Shown: positions 6,941-16,205, counted from the first letter of the stretch. The stretch: DNA of 25,763 nucleotides from Hydrogenedens sp964549105 (GCA_964549105.1 CAZJTZ010000037.1:1-25763); one strand, 5' to 3'. Program-made: numbers and translations. Notes: generated by a model not told the origin, from the letters alone.

Positions 6941-9070
6941 ATGTCATTGTTTTTTAATAAAAGAAATGGACAGAAGAAAAAGGTAAAGATTTTGTATATT
7001 TTGCCTTCCCATTATGACGATGATGGTTATCCTTTTCGCTTTTGGAAAGGACTCTTGCCTTCCAACACCCTCGTTTGCATGAAGTCTCTGACAGAGCAAA
7101 TTATTCAAGAAGGACAAATTAAAGGTGATTATGAGATTTGTGTAGAGATAATAGATGGCTCTGTTCATGAGATAAATGTGGATAAATTAGTTAATAGTAG
7201 CAAACGCAAAGGCGAACATCTTATTGTGGGTTTGGTAGGGGTTCAGACTAATATGTTTGCAAGGGCAACGGATTTAGCTCTTATGTTTCGGAAGTATCAA
7301 ATACCTGTATTAATAGGTGGGTTTCATGTAAGTGGGATGATAAAGTTGTTTGGTCCACTTACCCCAGATTTACAGTTTCTTGTTGATAGGGGTGTAACTT
7401 TAGTATGTGGAGAGGTTGAAGGACCAGGTGTTTTAGCAGGGATATTGAATGATGCTATCAATAATCAATTGAAACCCTATTATATTGTTCAAGAATCACC
7501 GGATATATCTAATGCACCTGTTGCAGTGGCAGACCCGAATTATTTGAAACATTTTATGCAACCCATGTGCACAATTGATACGAGCCGGGGATGCCCTTAC
7601 GATTGTTCCTTTTGCACGATTATTAATGTTCAGGGAAGAAAGATAAGATGTCGTTCTGCAGAAAAAATTCTTGAAGTGGTTGAGAAAAATTACGATAATG
7701 GTTTCCATAGTTATTTTTTTACAGATGACAACATGTCTCGTTCGCCTATATGGAAAGAACTTTTTAAGGGATTCGTAGAAATGAGCCAGAGAGGGAAACG
7801 AATCAGGTTTATGATGCAGATTGATACCCAATCATGGAAAATACCCAATTTTGTTGAAATGGCTTCCCAGGCCGGTTGTTATGTTGTTTTTGTAGGCATG
7901 GAGAGTATCAATCCAGAAAATTTAGTTTTGATGAATAAAAAGCACAATAAGACGCAAGAATATGCAGAAATGGTGGAAACCTGGCATAAAGTAGGGGTAC
8001 TTGTTCATGTTGGGTATATTGTAGGTATGCCATGTGATACCCCTCAAAGTATTGTTCATGATATTGGATTATTGAAGAGTGAAGTTAAAGTAGACGAAGC
8101 CTCTTTTTTTATAATGACACCTATTCCCGGTTCCAGAGACCATAAGGAGCGACTTGAAAAAGGAGAACAACTTTCAGAAGATTTTAATCATTATGATAGT
8201 TGTCATGAAACCTTTGTCCATCCTAACTTTAAGCCAGGGGAGTTGAGAAAATCATGGTTAAAAGCATGGTCGCTCTTCTATTCCAAAGACAATATTGTGG
8301 ATATATTACTTCGTTGTCCACCCGAACAATATTGGAACGCTTTCTGGTTAACCCTCTGGAATAGATATTCTACTTTGTTAAGTAACCATCCTATGAGTAT
8401 GGGGTTTTTAAGGAGAAAATCAAGGAAAGACCGTCGTTCTACTATGGCAGTAGAAGGACGAATCGAGTTATTGCGAAGAAGAATGAAAGATTTTGTGAGA
8501 CAGGTAAAAGTCATTATGCAGGTTTTTTATGAATATCAGGAGATATGGTTATTAACCCGTAGGCAATTAAAAGAAAAACGCGAGTCTTTAGCCAGTGCAC
8601 ATACATATTTACAGGATATTCATGCAAGGACAATACAAATCTTGCGATCCTACCAGTATAAAGAATTTATTTCACAAGAATATAAAGAGATTGTTCAAAA
8701 AGCAAACGAATTGGTATCCCAATTATCACAGGCTTCAGGTCGGATTAATCACAATATACAAGTAGAGATGGAGAAAAAGATTAATGCTATAAAAGAACAA
8801 ATAAGTAACCTGGAATTCCGTGTGCCTAATGCTGATGACTTAGTCCGATTTGATGCGTTTGTAAGAAAAACTGTTGTCCGAAGTTATGAAGAACTCATTG
8901 TAAAGTCAGTTGCAAATCGTAGAAAAATAAATCGCTGGTGGATAGGTTTAAAACATGACTTCTCAACAGGTAAATTTCAACTAAGGAAAATAATTTGTAT
9001 TCCAGAAGTATTGTTTTATGAATTCTTTAGCGGGTTGAGGTTTGCTATTTCGGCTGTTCGGATGAAGTAA
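6941..9070 (+). CDS. B12-binding-domain radical SAM protein with coiled-coil tail
   Basis: A 709-residue protein. Residues about 15-175 have the Rossmann-like pattern of a cobalamin-binding domain (GLVGVQTNMF, then LIGGFHVSG at about 124-132), without the DxHxxG motif, as in many class B radical SAM enzymes. The radical SAM core starts at about 210 with the cluster motif CPYDCSFC (C218, C222, C225), followed by FTDDNM and, later, GMES and GYIVGMP. From about residue 510 to 630 the chain turns into Lys/Glu/Gln-rich helices that look like coiled coil, ending in a basic region. Typical relatives are 450-550 residues, so this tail is an extension. Substrate unknown; such enzymes methylate or rearrange unactivated carbons. 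Six bases separate it from a second radical SAM gene. Confidence 0.8.
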   Translation: MSLFFNKRNGQKKKVKILYILPSHYDDDGYPFRFWKGLLPSNTLVCMKSLTEQIIQEGQIKGDYEICVEIIDGSVHEINVDKLVNSSKRKGEHLIVGLVGVQTNMFARATDLALMFRKYQIPVLIGGFHVSGMIKLFGPLTPDLQFLVDRGVTLVCGEVEGPGVLAGILNDAINNQLKPYYIVQESPDISNAPVAVADPNYLKHFMQPMCTIDTSRGCPYDCSFCTIINVQGRKIRCRSAEKILEVVEKNYDNGFHSYFFTDDNMSRSPIWKELFKGFVEMSQRGKRIRFMMQIDTQSWKIPNFVEMASQAGCYVVFVGMESINPENLVLMNKKHNKTQEYAEMVETWHKVGVLVHVGYIVGMPCDTPQSIVHDIGLLKSEVKVDEASFFIMTPIPGSRDHKERLEKGEQLSEDFNHYDSCHETFVHPNFKPGELRKSWLKAWSLFYSKDNIVDILLRCPPEQYWNAFWLTLWNRYSTLLSNHPMSMGFLRRKSRKDRRSTMAVEGRIELLRRRMKDFVRQVKVIMQVFYEYQEIWLLTRRQLKEKRESLASAHTYLQDIHARTIQILRSYQYKEFISQEYKEIVQKANELVSQLSQASGRINHNIQVEMEKKINAIKEQISNLEFRVPNADDLVRFDAFVRKTVVRSYEELIVKSVANRRKINRWWIGLKHDFSTGKFQLRKIICIPEVLFYEFFSGLRFAISAVRMK

Positions 9071-9076
9071 AAAATT

Positions 9077-9865
9077 ATGCAACAAATAGAGGTTTATCAT
9101 CGCAGGGTAGGGGTAGTTATGCTTCATGGCGTATGTTCCATGAGTTGTGTATTTTGTATTACAGAAGACTCTGTAAAGGAGATGAGTCCAGAACAGGTGA
9201 AAAAAGTTTTATTATTGATGAAAGAAAGAAAAATGGGAAGTGTTGTTTTGGGTGGGGGTGAGCCTTTACAGTGGAAATATTCCTTATCAGATGCTATTTA
9301 TCTGGCAAAGTCAATGGGATTTCATACACAGGTTGGGACAAATGGTGTGGGATTGTTACCAAATATTGTAGAATCGTTAAATGCGGACAGATATGTTCTA
9401 CCTTTCGATTCAGCCAATCAGCAGGTTCATAACTATTTAAGGGCAGGTTTTCGAAAGCACTACGATATTATTCAGAAACGGCTACGATATTTGACAGAAA
9501 GAGGTATTTCTTTCACTATTTCTACAGTTGTTTGTAGTGTGAATATTCACGACCTTAACGGTATATCTGCCTATCTACTTCGATTATGGGAACAAGGTGC
9601 AAAAATACATGCCTGGCACCTATATCGGTTTCTACCTTATGGTAGAAACGGTTTTAAGAATACAGAGATGCTCAATATTTCTAAAGACGAATATTACGAT
9701 AAGACACAACAGATTAAGGAACGGGAACTCCCTTTTTATGTATATCGTAGACCCAATATGCAACTGTCAAAAGAAGTAGACTTTTTCTGGGTTGAGGATG
9801 AAGATATAAAAATGGGCAGTGAGGTCTGGGCTCAAACTCATACTTCCTCTTGTTTAAGCAAGTGA
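9077..9865 (+). CDS. Radical SAM protein
   Basis: A 262-residue protein with the [4Fe-4S]/SAM motif CSMSCVFC near the N terminus (C20, C24, C27), a GGGEPL SAM-binding motif at about residue 59, and TNGVGL after it, as in the MoaA/PqqE-like branch. The chain is short and lacks a Cys-rich SPASM/Twitch C-terminal domain, so a peptide-modifying SPASM enzyme is unlikely. It follows the coiled-coil radical SAM gene after six bases and has no evident Shine-Dalgarno, suggesting translational coupling; the two probably act in one pathway. It ends three bases before the convergent aspS stop. Substrate unknown. Confidence 0.75.
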   Translation: MQQIEVYHRRVGVVMLHGVCSMSCVFCITEDSVKEMSPEQVKKVLLLMKERKMGSVVLGGGEPLQWKYSLSDAIYLAKSMGFHTQVGTNGVGLLPNIVESLNADRYVLPFDSANQQVHNYLRAGFRKHYDIIQKRLRYLTERGISFTISTVVCSVNIHDLNGISAYLLRLWEQGAKIHAWHLYRFLPYGRNGFKNTEMLNISKDEYYDKTQQIKERELPFYVYRRPNMQLSKEVDFFWVEDEDIKMGSEVWAQTHTSSCLSK

Positions 9866-9868
9866 TAT

Positions 9869-11644
9869 TTATTTAGTTTTTGGTTGAACAATGCTAATGT
9901 GAAGTTCTTGAAGTTGCTTGGGTGATACTTCGCTGGGAGCACCCATAAGCAAATCGCGGGCTTTCTGATTTAGTGGGAAGGCAATGGCTTCACGGATATT
10001 GGGTGAATCTGTGAGTAGCATCAAGATACGGTCAAATCCAGGTGCAATCCCACCGTGAGGAGGAGCCCCATAATGGAAAGCTTTCCATAGTGCGGGAAAC
10101 TTATTTTTAACGACCTCAGACGGATAACCCACAATCTCAAATGCTTTGAGCATAATCTCAGGTTGATGGTTTCGAATAGCCCCTGAGGATAATTCTATAC
10201 CGTTGCAAACAATGTCATATTGATAGGCTACTATCTCTAATGGGTCTTTGTTTAACAATGCGTCCATTCCACCTTGTGGCATGGAGAAGGGGTTGTGAGA
10301 AAAGTCGTAATGCTTCTCTTCTTCATTCCACTCAAACATAGGAAAGTCAACAATCCAGCAGAAAGCCACCTGGTCCGGGTCAATCATGTTCAATTGCTTT
10401 GCCAAATAGGTTCGGACTTTACCCATAAGGGCATTGGTGTCTTTTCGAGAGCCTGCACCAAAGAAAACAGCGTCACCTTCGTTTAGTTGAAGCCTTTGAA
10501 TAAGTGCTTTCTTCTCATCCTCTTTCATAAATTTTGCAATGGGACCTTTAAAGTCGCCTTCTTTTAGGATAAGCCATGCCAGACCCTTAGCCCCTTCACT
10601 CTTTGCATATTCTTCTGCATCGTCAAAGAACTTACGAGCCTGCTGGTCTGCATGAGGTAGACGAATGACTTTTACTACTCCACCTGTAGTAACCTGAGCA
10701 CTAAAAACTTTAAGTTCTGAATGTGCAAATATATCGGTGCAATCTTGTATTTCTAACCCATAACGCAAATCAGGTTTGTCCGTACCATATTTCTCCACGG
10801 CTTCCCGATAAGGAATTTGAGGAAATGTCTCCCATAGAATTTTTTTTGTTGAGAGTTCCTTAAATATTTTAACCATAAGCGTTTCTAACTCATTAAAAAT
10901 ATCTTCTTGTGTAACAAATGACATTTCAATATCAATTTGATAAAACTCACCTGGGCTACGGTCGGCTCGGGAATCTTCGTCACGGAAACAGGGAGCAATC
11001 TGAAAATACTTGTCAAAACCGGCTATCATCAACAATTGCTTGAACTGTTGAGGTGCCTGAGGTAGAGCATAAAATTGACCTGGGTATAAACGACTTGGAA
11101 CAAGGAAATCCCGTGCCCCTTCTGGTGACGAACTTGTCAAAATAGGTGTATGAAATTCATTAAATCCGCGTGATAATAGATGTTCTCTTACAAGTTGTGC
11201 TAATTTACTTCGCAAAATAATATTTTTATGTAAAGCATTTTTACGCAGGTCTAAAAACCGATATTCAAGTCGTAATTCTTCCGATGTCTCAACATCTTTG
11301 TTTATAGGGAAAGGTAGTTGTTCGCATGCTGATTCAAGAATATAGTTATCTGCAACAACCTCTATTTCACCTGTGCCGATGTTTGGATTGATTGTTTCCT
11401 GAGAACGAGCCACCACAGTTCCGTCTATTGTTATCACGCTTTCATTTCGAACACTTTCAACTTCAGGAAAGAAAGGACGCTCTGGATTTACTACTATCTG
11501 GGTAATACCATAATGGTCTCGTAAATCAATAAAAATAACCCCTCCATGGTCTCGTTTTGAGTGTACCCAACCTGAAAGCCTAACTGTTTCTCCGACATTA
11601 GATTTTCTTAATTGGTTGCAATTATGTGTTCGATATGGGTGCAT
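9869..11644 (-). CDS. aspS: Aspartyl-tRNA synthetase
   Basis: A 591-residue bacterial-type class II synthetase that charges tRNA-Asp. In order: an OB-fold anticodon-binding domain (about 1-110, GWVHSKRDHGG), the catalytic domain with the flipping loop near SSSPEGARDFLVP, motif 2 FRDEDSRADRSPGEF (about 217-231), the bacterial GAD insertion (about 290-410), and motif 3 GIAPGFDRILML (about 536-547). His33 lies where known non-discriminating enzymes, for example that of Pseudomonas aeruginosa, carry His31, and where Escherichia coli has Leu30, so this enzyme may also make Asp-tRNA-Asn. Start ATG at 11644 with AGGAG seven bases upstream. It is a single gene, convergent with the radical SAM pair and divergent from the arg operon. 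Confidence 0.96.
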   Translation of the reverse strand: MHPYRTHNCNQLRKSNVGETVRLSGWVHSKRDHGGVIFIDLRDHYGITQIVVNPERPFFPEVESVRNESVITIDGTVVARSQETINPNIGTGEIEVVADNYILESACEQLPFPINKDVETSEELRLEYRFLDLRKNALHKNIILRSKLAQLVREHLLSRGFNEFHTPILTSSSPEGARDFLVPSRLYPGQFYALPQAPQQFKQLLMIAGFDKYFQIAPCFRDEDSRADRSPGEFYQIDIEMSFVTQEDIFNELETLMVKIFKELSTKKILWETFPQIPYREAVEKYGTDKPDLRYGLEIQDCTDIFAHSELKVFSAQVTTGGVVKVIRLPHADQQARKFFDDAEEYAKSEGAKGLAWLILKEGDFKGPIAKFMKEDEKKALIQRLQLNEGDAVFFGAGSRKDTNALMGKVRTYLAKQLNMIDPDQVAFCWIVDFPMFEWNEEEKHYDFSHNPFSMPQGGMDALLNKDPLEIVAYQYDIVCNGIELSSGAIRNHQPEIMLKAFEIVGYPSEVVKNKFPALWKAFHYGAPPHGGIAPGFDRILMLLTDSPNIREAIAFPLNQKARDLLMGAPSEVSPKQLQELHISIVQPKTK

Positions 11645-11783
11645 GCTTTTTCTCCTAAATTATAATATACATTTTTCCCTTTGTGGGGAGTAGCGATATA
11701 TCCTATTGTTTTTTCTATAAAAACTTCAAGTTTAAGACAATGACTGCAAAATATAATATTTTAAAAAAAACACCAGTTCAGGG

Positions 11784-11789
11784 TATAAT
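11784..11789 (+). promoter_or_regulatory. Candidate -10 box for the arg operon
   Basis: TATAAT occurs 112 bases before the argC start, in the 257-base gap shared with divergent aspS. No convincing TTGACA lies at the right distance (ttaaaa at 11761-11766). No palindrome resembling an ARG box could be identified, so control by an ArgR-type repressor cannot be claimed from this sequence. Confidence 0.35.
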
Positions 11790-11901
11790 ATCTCGTAATT
11801 CCCCCTCTATATATCATATCGTGGAGAAATAGTTTAAAACATAATGAGGGGTCTTTTCAATATGGTAAATTATTTAGATTAACTAATTTTAGGAGTGCAA
11901 C

Positions 11902-12912
11902 ATGATAAAAGTAGGAGTTGTTGGTGCCATAGGTTATGCAGGCAGAGAATTTGTCCGACTTATTGTAGGACATCCTCAGGCACAGTTAGTATGTGCTGTG
12001 GAAATGGAATCAGGCAAGAAATTGCAGGAAGTTCTTCCCAATCTTCGTAAAATGGTAGATTTAGAATTAGAAACATTTGACCCAGATACTATTGCAAAAA
12101 AATGTGATGTGGTATTTTTTGCTTTGCCTGCGGGTAAGTCTATGCCATTAGCAGCAGAATTGGTAAAAAGAGGTGTTGTTGTTATGGACCTCGGGTCAGA
12201 TTTCCGAATTAAGAATCAAGAGGCTTATACAAAATTTTATAAAATATCGTACTCTCATCCTGAATTATTAGAAAAATCTGTTTATGGTTTGGTGCCGTGG
12301 TATCGCGAACAGATAAAGAAATCAAATATTGTAGCCGTGCCCGGGTGTTTCCCTGTAAGTTGCATATTACCTTTGCGACCCCTGGTTCAACATGCTAACC
12401 CCGAAGTTCCCATTGTTATTGATTCCGTTTCTGGTATCTCAGGTGCGGGCCGGGGACTGAGTGAGTTGTTCCATTTTCCAATCATGAATGAGAATATGCG
12501 AGCCTATCGCATTGGAAATCATCAGCATATCCCTGAAATAGAACAGGAGATTGGTGGAAAGCATCAGGTTCAGTTTAATCCTCATGTGGCACCGTTAACA
12601 CGCGGAATTTTGAGCACAATAACACTACGACCTACGAAAGAAATAAATCCTGACGAACTTTATAAGTGTTATGATAATGAACCTTTTGTCCGTGTTTATC
12701 CGAAGAATCAACTTCCGGAGATAAATTTTGTTAGAAATTCTAATTTCTGTGATATGGGTTGGACTTATGATGAACGAACGGGAAACATCATTATCGTAAG
12801 TGCAATTGATAATCTTGTCGGTGGGACAGCGGGAATGGGTATACAATGTCTTAATGTTCGGTTTGGATTTCCAGAAGATACAGGACTCCGGTTTCCTGGA
12901 ATGACTCCATAA
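11902..12912 (+). CDS. argC: N-acetyl-gamma-glutamyl-phosphate reductase
   Basis: A 336-residue NADPH-dependent reductase for the third step of arginine synthesis, turning N-acetylglutamyl phosphate into the semialdehyde. The N-terminal Rossmann motif is GAIGYAGREF (8-17). The catalytic cysteine is C149 in VPGCFPVS. Further family marks are GISGAGR, NHQHIPEIEQEI with the conserved His, and APLTRGI. The motif around the cysteine is usually GCYPT; here Tyr is Phe and Thr is Val, a mild departure. It has an AGGAG site nine bases upstream (agga at 11891-11894, then gtgcaac). First gene of argC-argJ-argB; argJ follows after 26 bases. Confidence 0.95.
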   Translation: MIKVGVVGAIGYAGREFVRLIVGHPQAQLVCAVEMESGKKLQEVLPNLRKMVDLELETFDPDTIAKKCDVVFFALPAGKSMPLAAELVKRGVVVMDLGSDFRIKNQEAYTKFYKISYSHPELLEKSVYGLVPWYREQIKKSNIVAVPGCFPVSCILPLRPLVQHANPEVPIVIDSVSGISGAGRGLSELFHFPIMNENMRAYRIGNHQHIPEIEQEIGGKHQVQFNPHVAPLTRGILSTITLRPTKEINPDELYKCYDNEPFVRVYPKNQLPEINFVRNSNFCDMGWTYDERTGNIIIVSAIDNLVGGTAGMGIQCLNVRFGFPEDTGLRFPGMTP

Positions 12913-12938
12913 TTATTTTTAATAAAAGGACAAACAAT

Positions 12939-14150
12939 ATGAATATTGTTCCAATAGATGGTGGTGTATGTGCAAGTCTGGGTTTTGAATCTGCTGCTGC
13001 CTCAGCAGGGATAAAAAATTCTGAAAAGAAAAGGTTAGACTGTGCCTTAGTCGTTTCAAAAAGGAAAGCAAGTGTGGCAGGGTCTTTCACTACGAATCGG
13101 GTAAAAGCAGCGCCTGTTTTGTGGTGTCAAAAGGTATGCGGGCAGGGAGAGGCACAAGCGGTATTTATCAATAGTGGTAATGCCAATGCGTGCACAGGTG
13201 AACAAGGTGTAAAAGATGTAGAAGCGACAGCAGAAAAGTTGGCAGAGGAGTTGAATATAAGTAAAGAACATGCTTTAATCATGAGTACAGGGGTTATAGG
13301 TGTTCCTATGCCTATGGACAGAATAAAAAAGGGGGTTCAAGAATGTGCTAAATTCCTATCTGCTGAAAATCATTTAAATTCAGCAAAGGCGATAATGACT
13401 ACGGACACTGTTCCCAAAGAATATGCCGTAGAAGTCAAATTATCTAAAGGTGTTGTTCATATTGGAGGGATGGCAAAGGGTGCAGGTATGATTTGCCCCA
13501 ATATGGCTACGATGTTATCCATTATAACCACAGACGCAGAGATACCGAGTGAACAATTAAAAGAGTGTCTTCAAAAGGCTGTTCAAAGTTCATTTAATTG
13601 TATAGCAATAGATAATGATATGAGCACAAATGATTCGGTCGTAGTATTAGCGAATGGATTTTCCGAAATTTTTATAGAACCTGATAGCGAAGATGAAGAA
13701 GTATTCAGTAGTGGATTAAATCAGGTGTGTATTTGGCTGGCGCGTAGTATTGTTGCCGATGGAGAAGGTGCAACGAAAATGGTTGAGATTAAAGTTACAG
13801 GTTCCGATACGGAGGAAAACGCACGAAAAGTAGCCAAAGCCATTGCCGTTTCGCAATTATGTAAAACGGCCTTTTTTGGGGGTGACCCTAACTGGGGTAG
13901 GATTCTATGTGCGGCAGGATATAGTGGGGCTCCTATTCAGTCAGAAAAAATAAAACTGTGGATAGGTGATACTATGGTCTTTGAAAAGGGACTTCCGACG
14001 AGTTATGAAGAGAGAGAAGTAGCAAAGGTAATGAAAGATAAGGAATTTACTATACATGTGGATTTAGGGATGGGAGTAAAGGAAATATGCTATTGGACAT
14101 CCGATTTAAGTTATGATTATATAAAAATAAACGCTGATTATAGAACTTGA
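12939..14150 (+). CDS. argJ: Bifunctional ornithine acetyltransferase / N-acetylglutamate synthase
   Basis: A 403-residue ArgJ, which moves acetyl from N-acetylornithine to glutamate and so recycles acetyl groups. It is a self-processing Ntn-type enzyme: cleavage and nucleophile are at T191 in CPNMATML, preceded by the KGAGMI stretch. The oxyanion-type STGVIG (116-121), the GGDPNWGR motif near 300 and the terminal INADYRT are all typical. Length is standard. Whether it is bifunctional (also using acetyl-CoA) cannot be told from the sequence; presence of argJ in place of an argA in the cluster shows the acetyl-cycling route. It is 26 bases after argC and 18 before argB. Confidence 0.95.
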   Translation: MNIVPIDGGVCASLGFESAAASAGIKNSEKKRLDCALVVSKRKASVAGSFTTNRVKAAPVLWCQKVCGQGEAQAVFINSGNANACTGEQGVKDVEATAEKLAEELNISKEHALIMSTGVIGVPMPMDRIKKGVQECAKFLSAENHLNSAKAIMTTDTVPKEYAVEVKLSKGVVHIGGMAKGAGMICPNMATMLSIITTDAEIPSEQLKECLQKAVQSSFNCIAIDNDMSTNDSVVVLANGFSEIFIEPDSEDEEVFSSGLNQVCIWLARSIVADGEGATKMVEIKVTGSDTEENARKVAKAIAVSQLCKTAFFGGDPNWGRILCAAGYSGAPIQSEKIKLWIGDTMVFEKGLPTSYEEREVAKVMKDKEFTIHVDLGMGVKEICYWTSDLSYDYIKINADYRT

Positions 14151-14168
14151 ATCCCTTGAGGAACGGTT

Positions 14169-15038
14169 ATGCAAAAAATTATTGAAAAAGCAGGAGTTTT
14201 AATTGAAGCACTGCCATATATCCGCGAGTTTTGGGGAAAAACGGTGGTAATAAAATATGGTGGTGCGGCGATGGTTGATGAACATTTACGCCAGAGCACA
14301 GCAGAAGATATTGTGTTGATGAAATATGTAGGTATGAATCCTATTGTTGTTCATGGAGGCGGTCCTTCGATTAATGAAATGTTAAAAAAATTGGGAATTA
14401 CGCCTCAGTTTAGTTCACAAGGGCTCAGGATTACAGATGAAAGAACTATATCCGTAGTAGAAATGGTTCTTTCAGGAGTAGTGAATAAAGACATTGTCGC
14501 TTTGATAAATAAAGCAGGTGGTTCTGCTGTGGGTATTAGTGGGAAAGATGGTTCTTTACTTTATGCTGTGAAAAAATATGCGGATGATGGAACGGATATA
14601 GGGCAGGTAGGTCGAGTAACAAAGGTAGAGACAAAGATTATACAGGTTCTCTGTGAGGCAGGTTTTATTCCTGTTGTAGCACCGATAGCCACGGACGAAT
14701 CAGGAGGCGTATGGAATATTAATGCAGATATCGTAGCGGGTGATATGGCTGCTGCCTTGAAAGCGGAAAAACTTGTATTTTTAACCGATACCCCGGGCTT
14801 GCTTCGTGACCCCTCAAATCCAGATACATTAATTCATCAGTTACCTTCTAACGAGGTTCAGCGTTTGAAGGAAGAGAAAGTTATAACAGGAGGAATGATA
14901 CCTAAAGTTGAGTCGTGTCTTAAAGCACTGGACCATGGTGTTCGAAAGACGCATATTATTGATGGACGAATTCCTCATAGTCTATTGTTAGAAATATTTA
15001 CAAGTGAAGGATTAGGAACACTTGTTTATCTTTCATAA
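14169..15038 (+). CDS. argB: Acetylglutamate kinase
   Basis: A 289-residue kinase that phosphorylates N-acetylglutamate, the usual controlled step of arginine synthesis. Visible motifs are VIKYGGAAM with catalytic K29, the VHGGGPSI glycine loop (61-68), NADIVAGDMA (nucleotide and substrate side) and GGMIPKVESC near the end. The extra N-terminal helix before KYGG (about residues 1-22, IIEKAGVLIEALPYI) is the one that in arginine-sensitive hexameric enzymes links dimers and forms the arginine site, so feedback inhibition by arginine is expected. Ribosome binding site gagga at 14158-14162. It closes the argCJB run. Confidence 0.96.
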   Translation: MQKIIEKAGVLIEALPYIREFWGKTVVIKYGGAAMVDEHLRQSTAEDIVLMKYVGMNPIVVHGGGPSINEMLKKLGITPQFSSQGLRITDERTISVVEMVLSGVVNKDIVALINKAGGSAVGISGKDGSLLYAVKKYADDGTDIGQVGRVTKVETKIIQVLCEAGFIPVVAPIATDESGGVWNINADIVAGDMAAALKAEKLVFLTDTPGLLRDPSNPDTLIHQLPSNEVQRLKEEKVITGGMIPKVESCLKALDHGVRKTHIIDGRIPHSLLLEIFTSEGLGTLVYLS

Positions 15039-15099
15039 AAAATTACAAACTACAATTACAATGTTCTTATTAAATTAATTATTAAAAGGAGAAATTCTA

Positions 15100-15735
15100 A
15101 TGCCATGGGACCCTATTGAAATTATGTTTAAGGGCGGAATTTTAATGTGGCCTATTCTGCTCTGTTCTGTGATAGGTTTATGTATCGTTATTGAGCGATT
15201 CTGGTTTTTACGACGAGCGAGTATAGATACCAGCGAATTTATGGATACTATTCGGCAAGTTCTTCGTCAGAACCGTATTCAGGATGCAATAGACATTTGC
15301 AACAAAGTAGACGCACCGGTTGCACGAATATTGAAAGCAGGAATCTTAAAACATAAAAAGTCTAAGGAAGAGATACGAGAAGCAATTGAAGATGCAGGAC
15401 AGATGGAAATTCCCCGTTTAGAACGGTATCTTTCTGGATTGGCAACCTGTTCAAGTATCGCACCTTTACTGGGACTTCTGGGAACTGTGCAAGGAATGAT
15501 AATGTGCTTTTCAACTATTCAATACAGGAAGGCATTAGTTAATCCATCAGACCTTGCAGATGGTATATCTACTGCTTTGCTTACGACGGCTTTTGGACTG
15601 ACTGTAGCAATACCTCTTATCGTGTTCTATAATTATCTGGTATCACGGGTAGATAATATGGTAGTGGAGATGGAAATCAGTGCGTCTGAATTAGTGGATT
15701 TGTTGACACAATATCAGGGAGAGAAAGAGATTTAA
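15100..15735 (+). CDS. exbB: MotA/TolQ/ExbB proton channel protein
   Basis: A 211-residue inner-membrane protein with the family's three helices: one near the N terminus (about 12-32, GILMWPILLCSVIGL), and two in the C-terminal half (about 105-135, with PLLGLLGTVQGMI, and about 150-175, LLTTAFGLTVAIPLI). The conserved GLLGTVxGM and TTAFGLxVAIP motifs are intact. With ExbD it forms the proton-driven motor that energises a TonB or Tol-Pal partner. Good ribosome binding site (aaggag, 15086-15091). It is first of a four-gene operon (one base to exbD). Confidence 0.92.
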   Translation: MPWDPIEIMFKGGILMWPILLCSVIGLCIVIERFWFLRRASIDTSEFMDTIRQVLRQNRIQDAIDICNKVDAPVARILKAGILKHKKSKEEIREAIEDAGQMEIPRLERYLSGLATCSSIAPLLGLLGTVQGMIMCFSTIQYRKALVNPSDLADGISTALLTTAFGLTVAIPLIVFYNYLVSRVDNMVVEMEISASELVDLLTQYQGEKEI

Positions 15736-15736
15736 C

Positions 15737-16198
15737 ATGAAATTTAAGCGGAAAACAAGTTCTAAGAATTCAGTGAGAGTGACTGTTGATTTGACTCCAC
15801 TTATTGATGTAGTTTTTCAGTTGCTACTTTTTTTCATGTTGACCTCTACCTTTGTAGTTCAATCGTCTATACCTGTGGAGTTATCAAAAAGTGATTTTTC
15901 TGAACAATTAGAACAAAAAGAGGCTACCGTGACTCTGGCTTATGGAGAAGGAGGACCAGACAATCAGGGAGAAGTCTTCTATACGGAAGACGAAGAAGTC
16001 CCTATTAAAAGTTGGTATGAATTAACACGGGCATTAGAAAATTTTTATGAGAGGAAGCCTGATGGACTTCTTCTTATTCGACCTGACCGTAGAGTGTCCA
16101 CAGAACGACTGGTAAGGGTGCTTGGAATTGCAAATTCAGTTGGAATAAAGCATTACGGGATTGCTGCTATTCCATCAAAGTCTGAAGAAACACAATAA
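15737..16198 (+). CDS. exbD: ExbD/TolR biopolymer transport protein
   Basis: A 153-residue single-pass protein: short basic cytoplasmic tail, then one membrane helix (about 20-43) that carries the essential proton-pathway aspartate D24 in TPLIDVV, and a periplasmic domain with RPDRRVSTERLVRVLGIA toward the end, as in ExbD/TolR. It starts one base after the exbB stop and its own end overlaps or abuts the start region of the TonB-like gene. Both ExbD and TolR are compatible; the adjoining TonB-like gene favours ExbD. Confidence 0.92.
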   Translation: MKFKRKTSSKNSVRVTVDLTPLIDVVFQLLLFFMLTSTFVVQSSIPVELSKSDFSEQLEQKEATVTLAYGEGGPDNQGEVFYTEDEEVPIKSWYELTRALENFYERKPDGLLLIRPDRRVSTERLVRVLGIANSVGIKHYGIAAIPSKSEETQ

Positions 16199-16205
16199 AT
16201 TATGG

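Noticed and set aside
10687..10694. GTAGTAAC inside aspS
   Set aside because: It matches the core of the 20494-20671 repeat but lies in a conserved coding region without the rest of the arm, so chance is the simplest explanation.
11645..11901. ARG-box operator upstream of argC
   Set aside because: No palindromic site close to known ArgR/AhrC boxes could be found by reading the gap on either strand.
16161..16205. Upstream ATG (16161) as start of the TonB-like gene
   Set aside because: It would overlap 38 bases of exbD and add residues with no family pattern; ATG 16206 or 16212 just after the exbD stop fits better, though neither has a strong Shine-Dalgarno.
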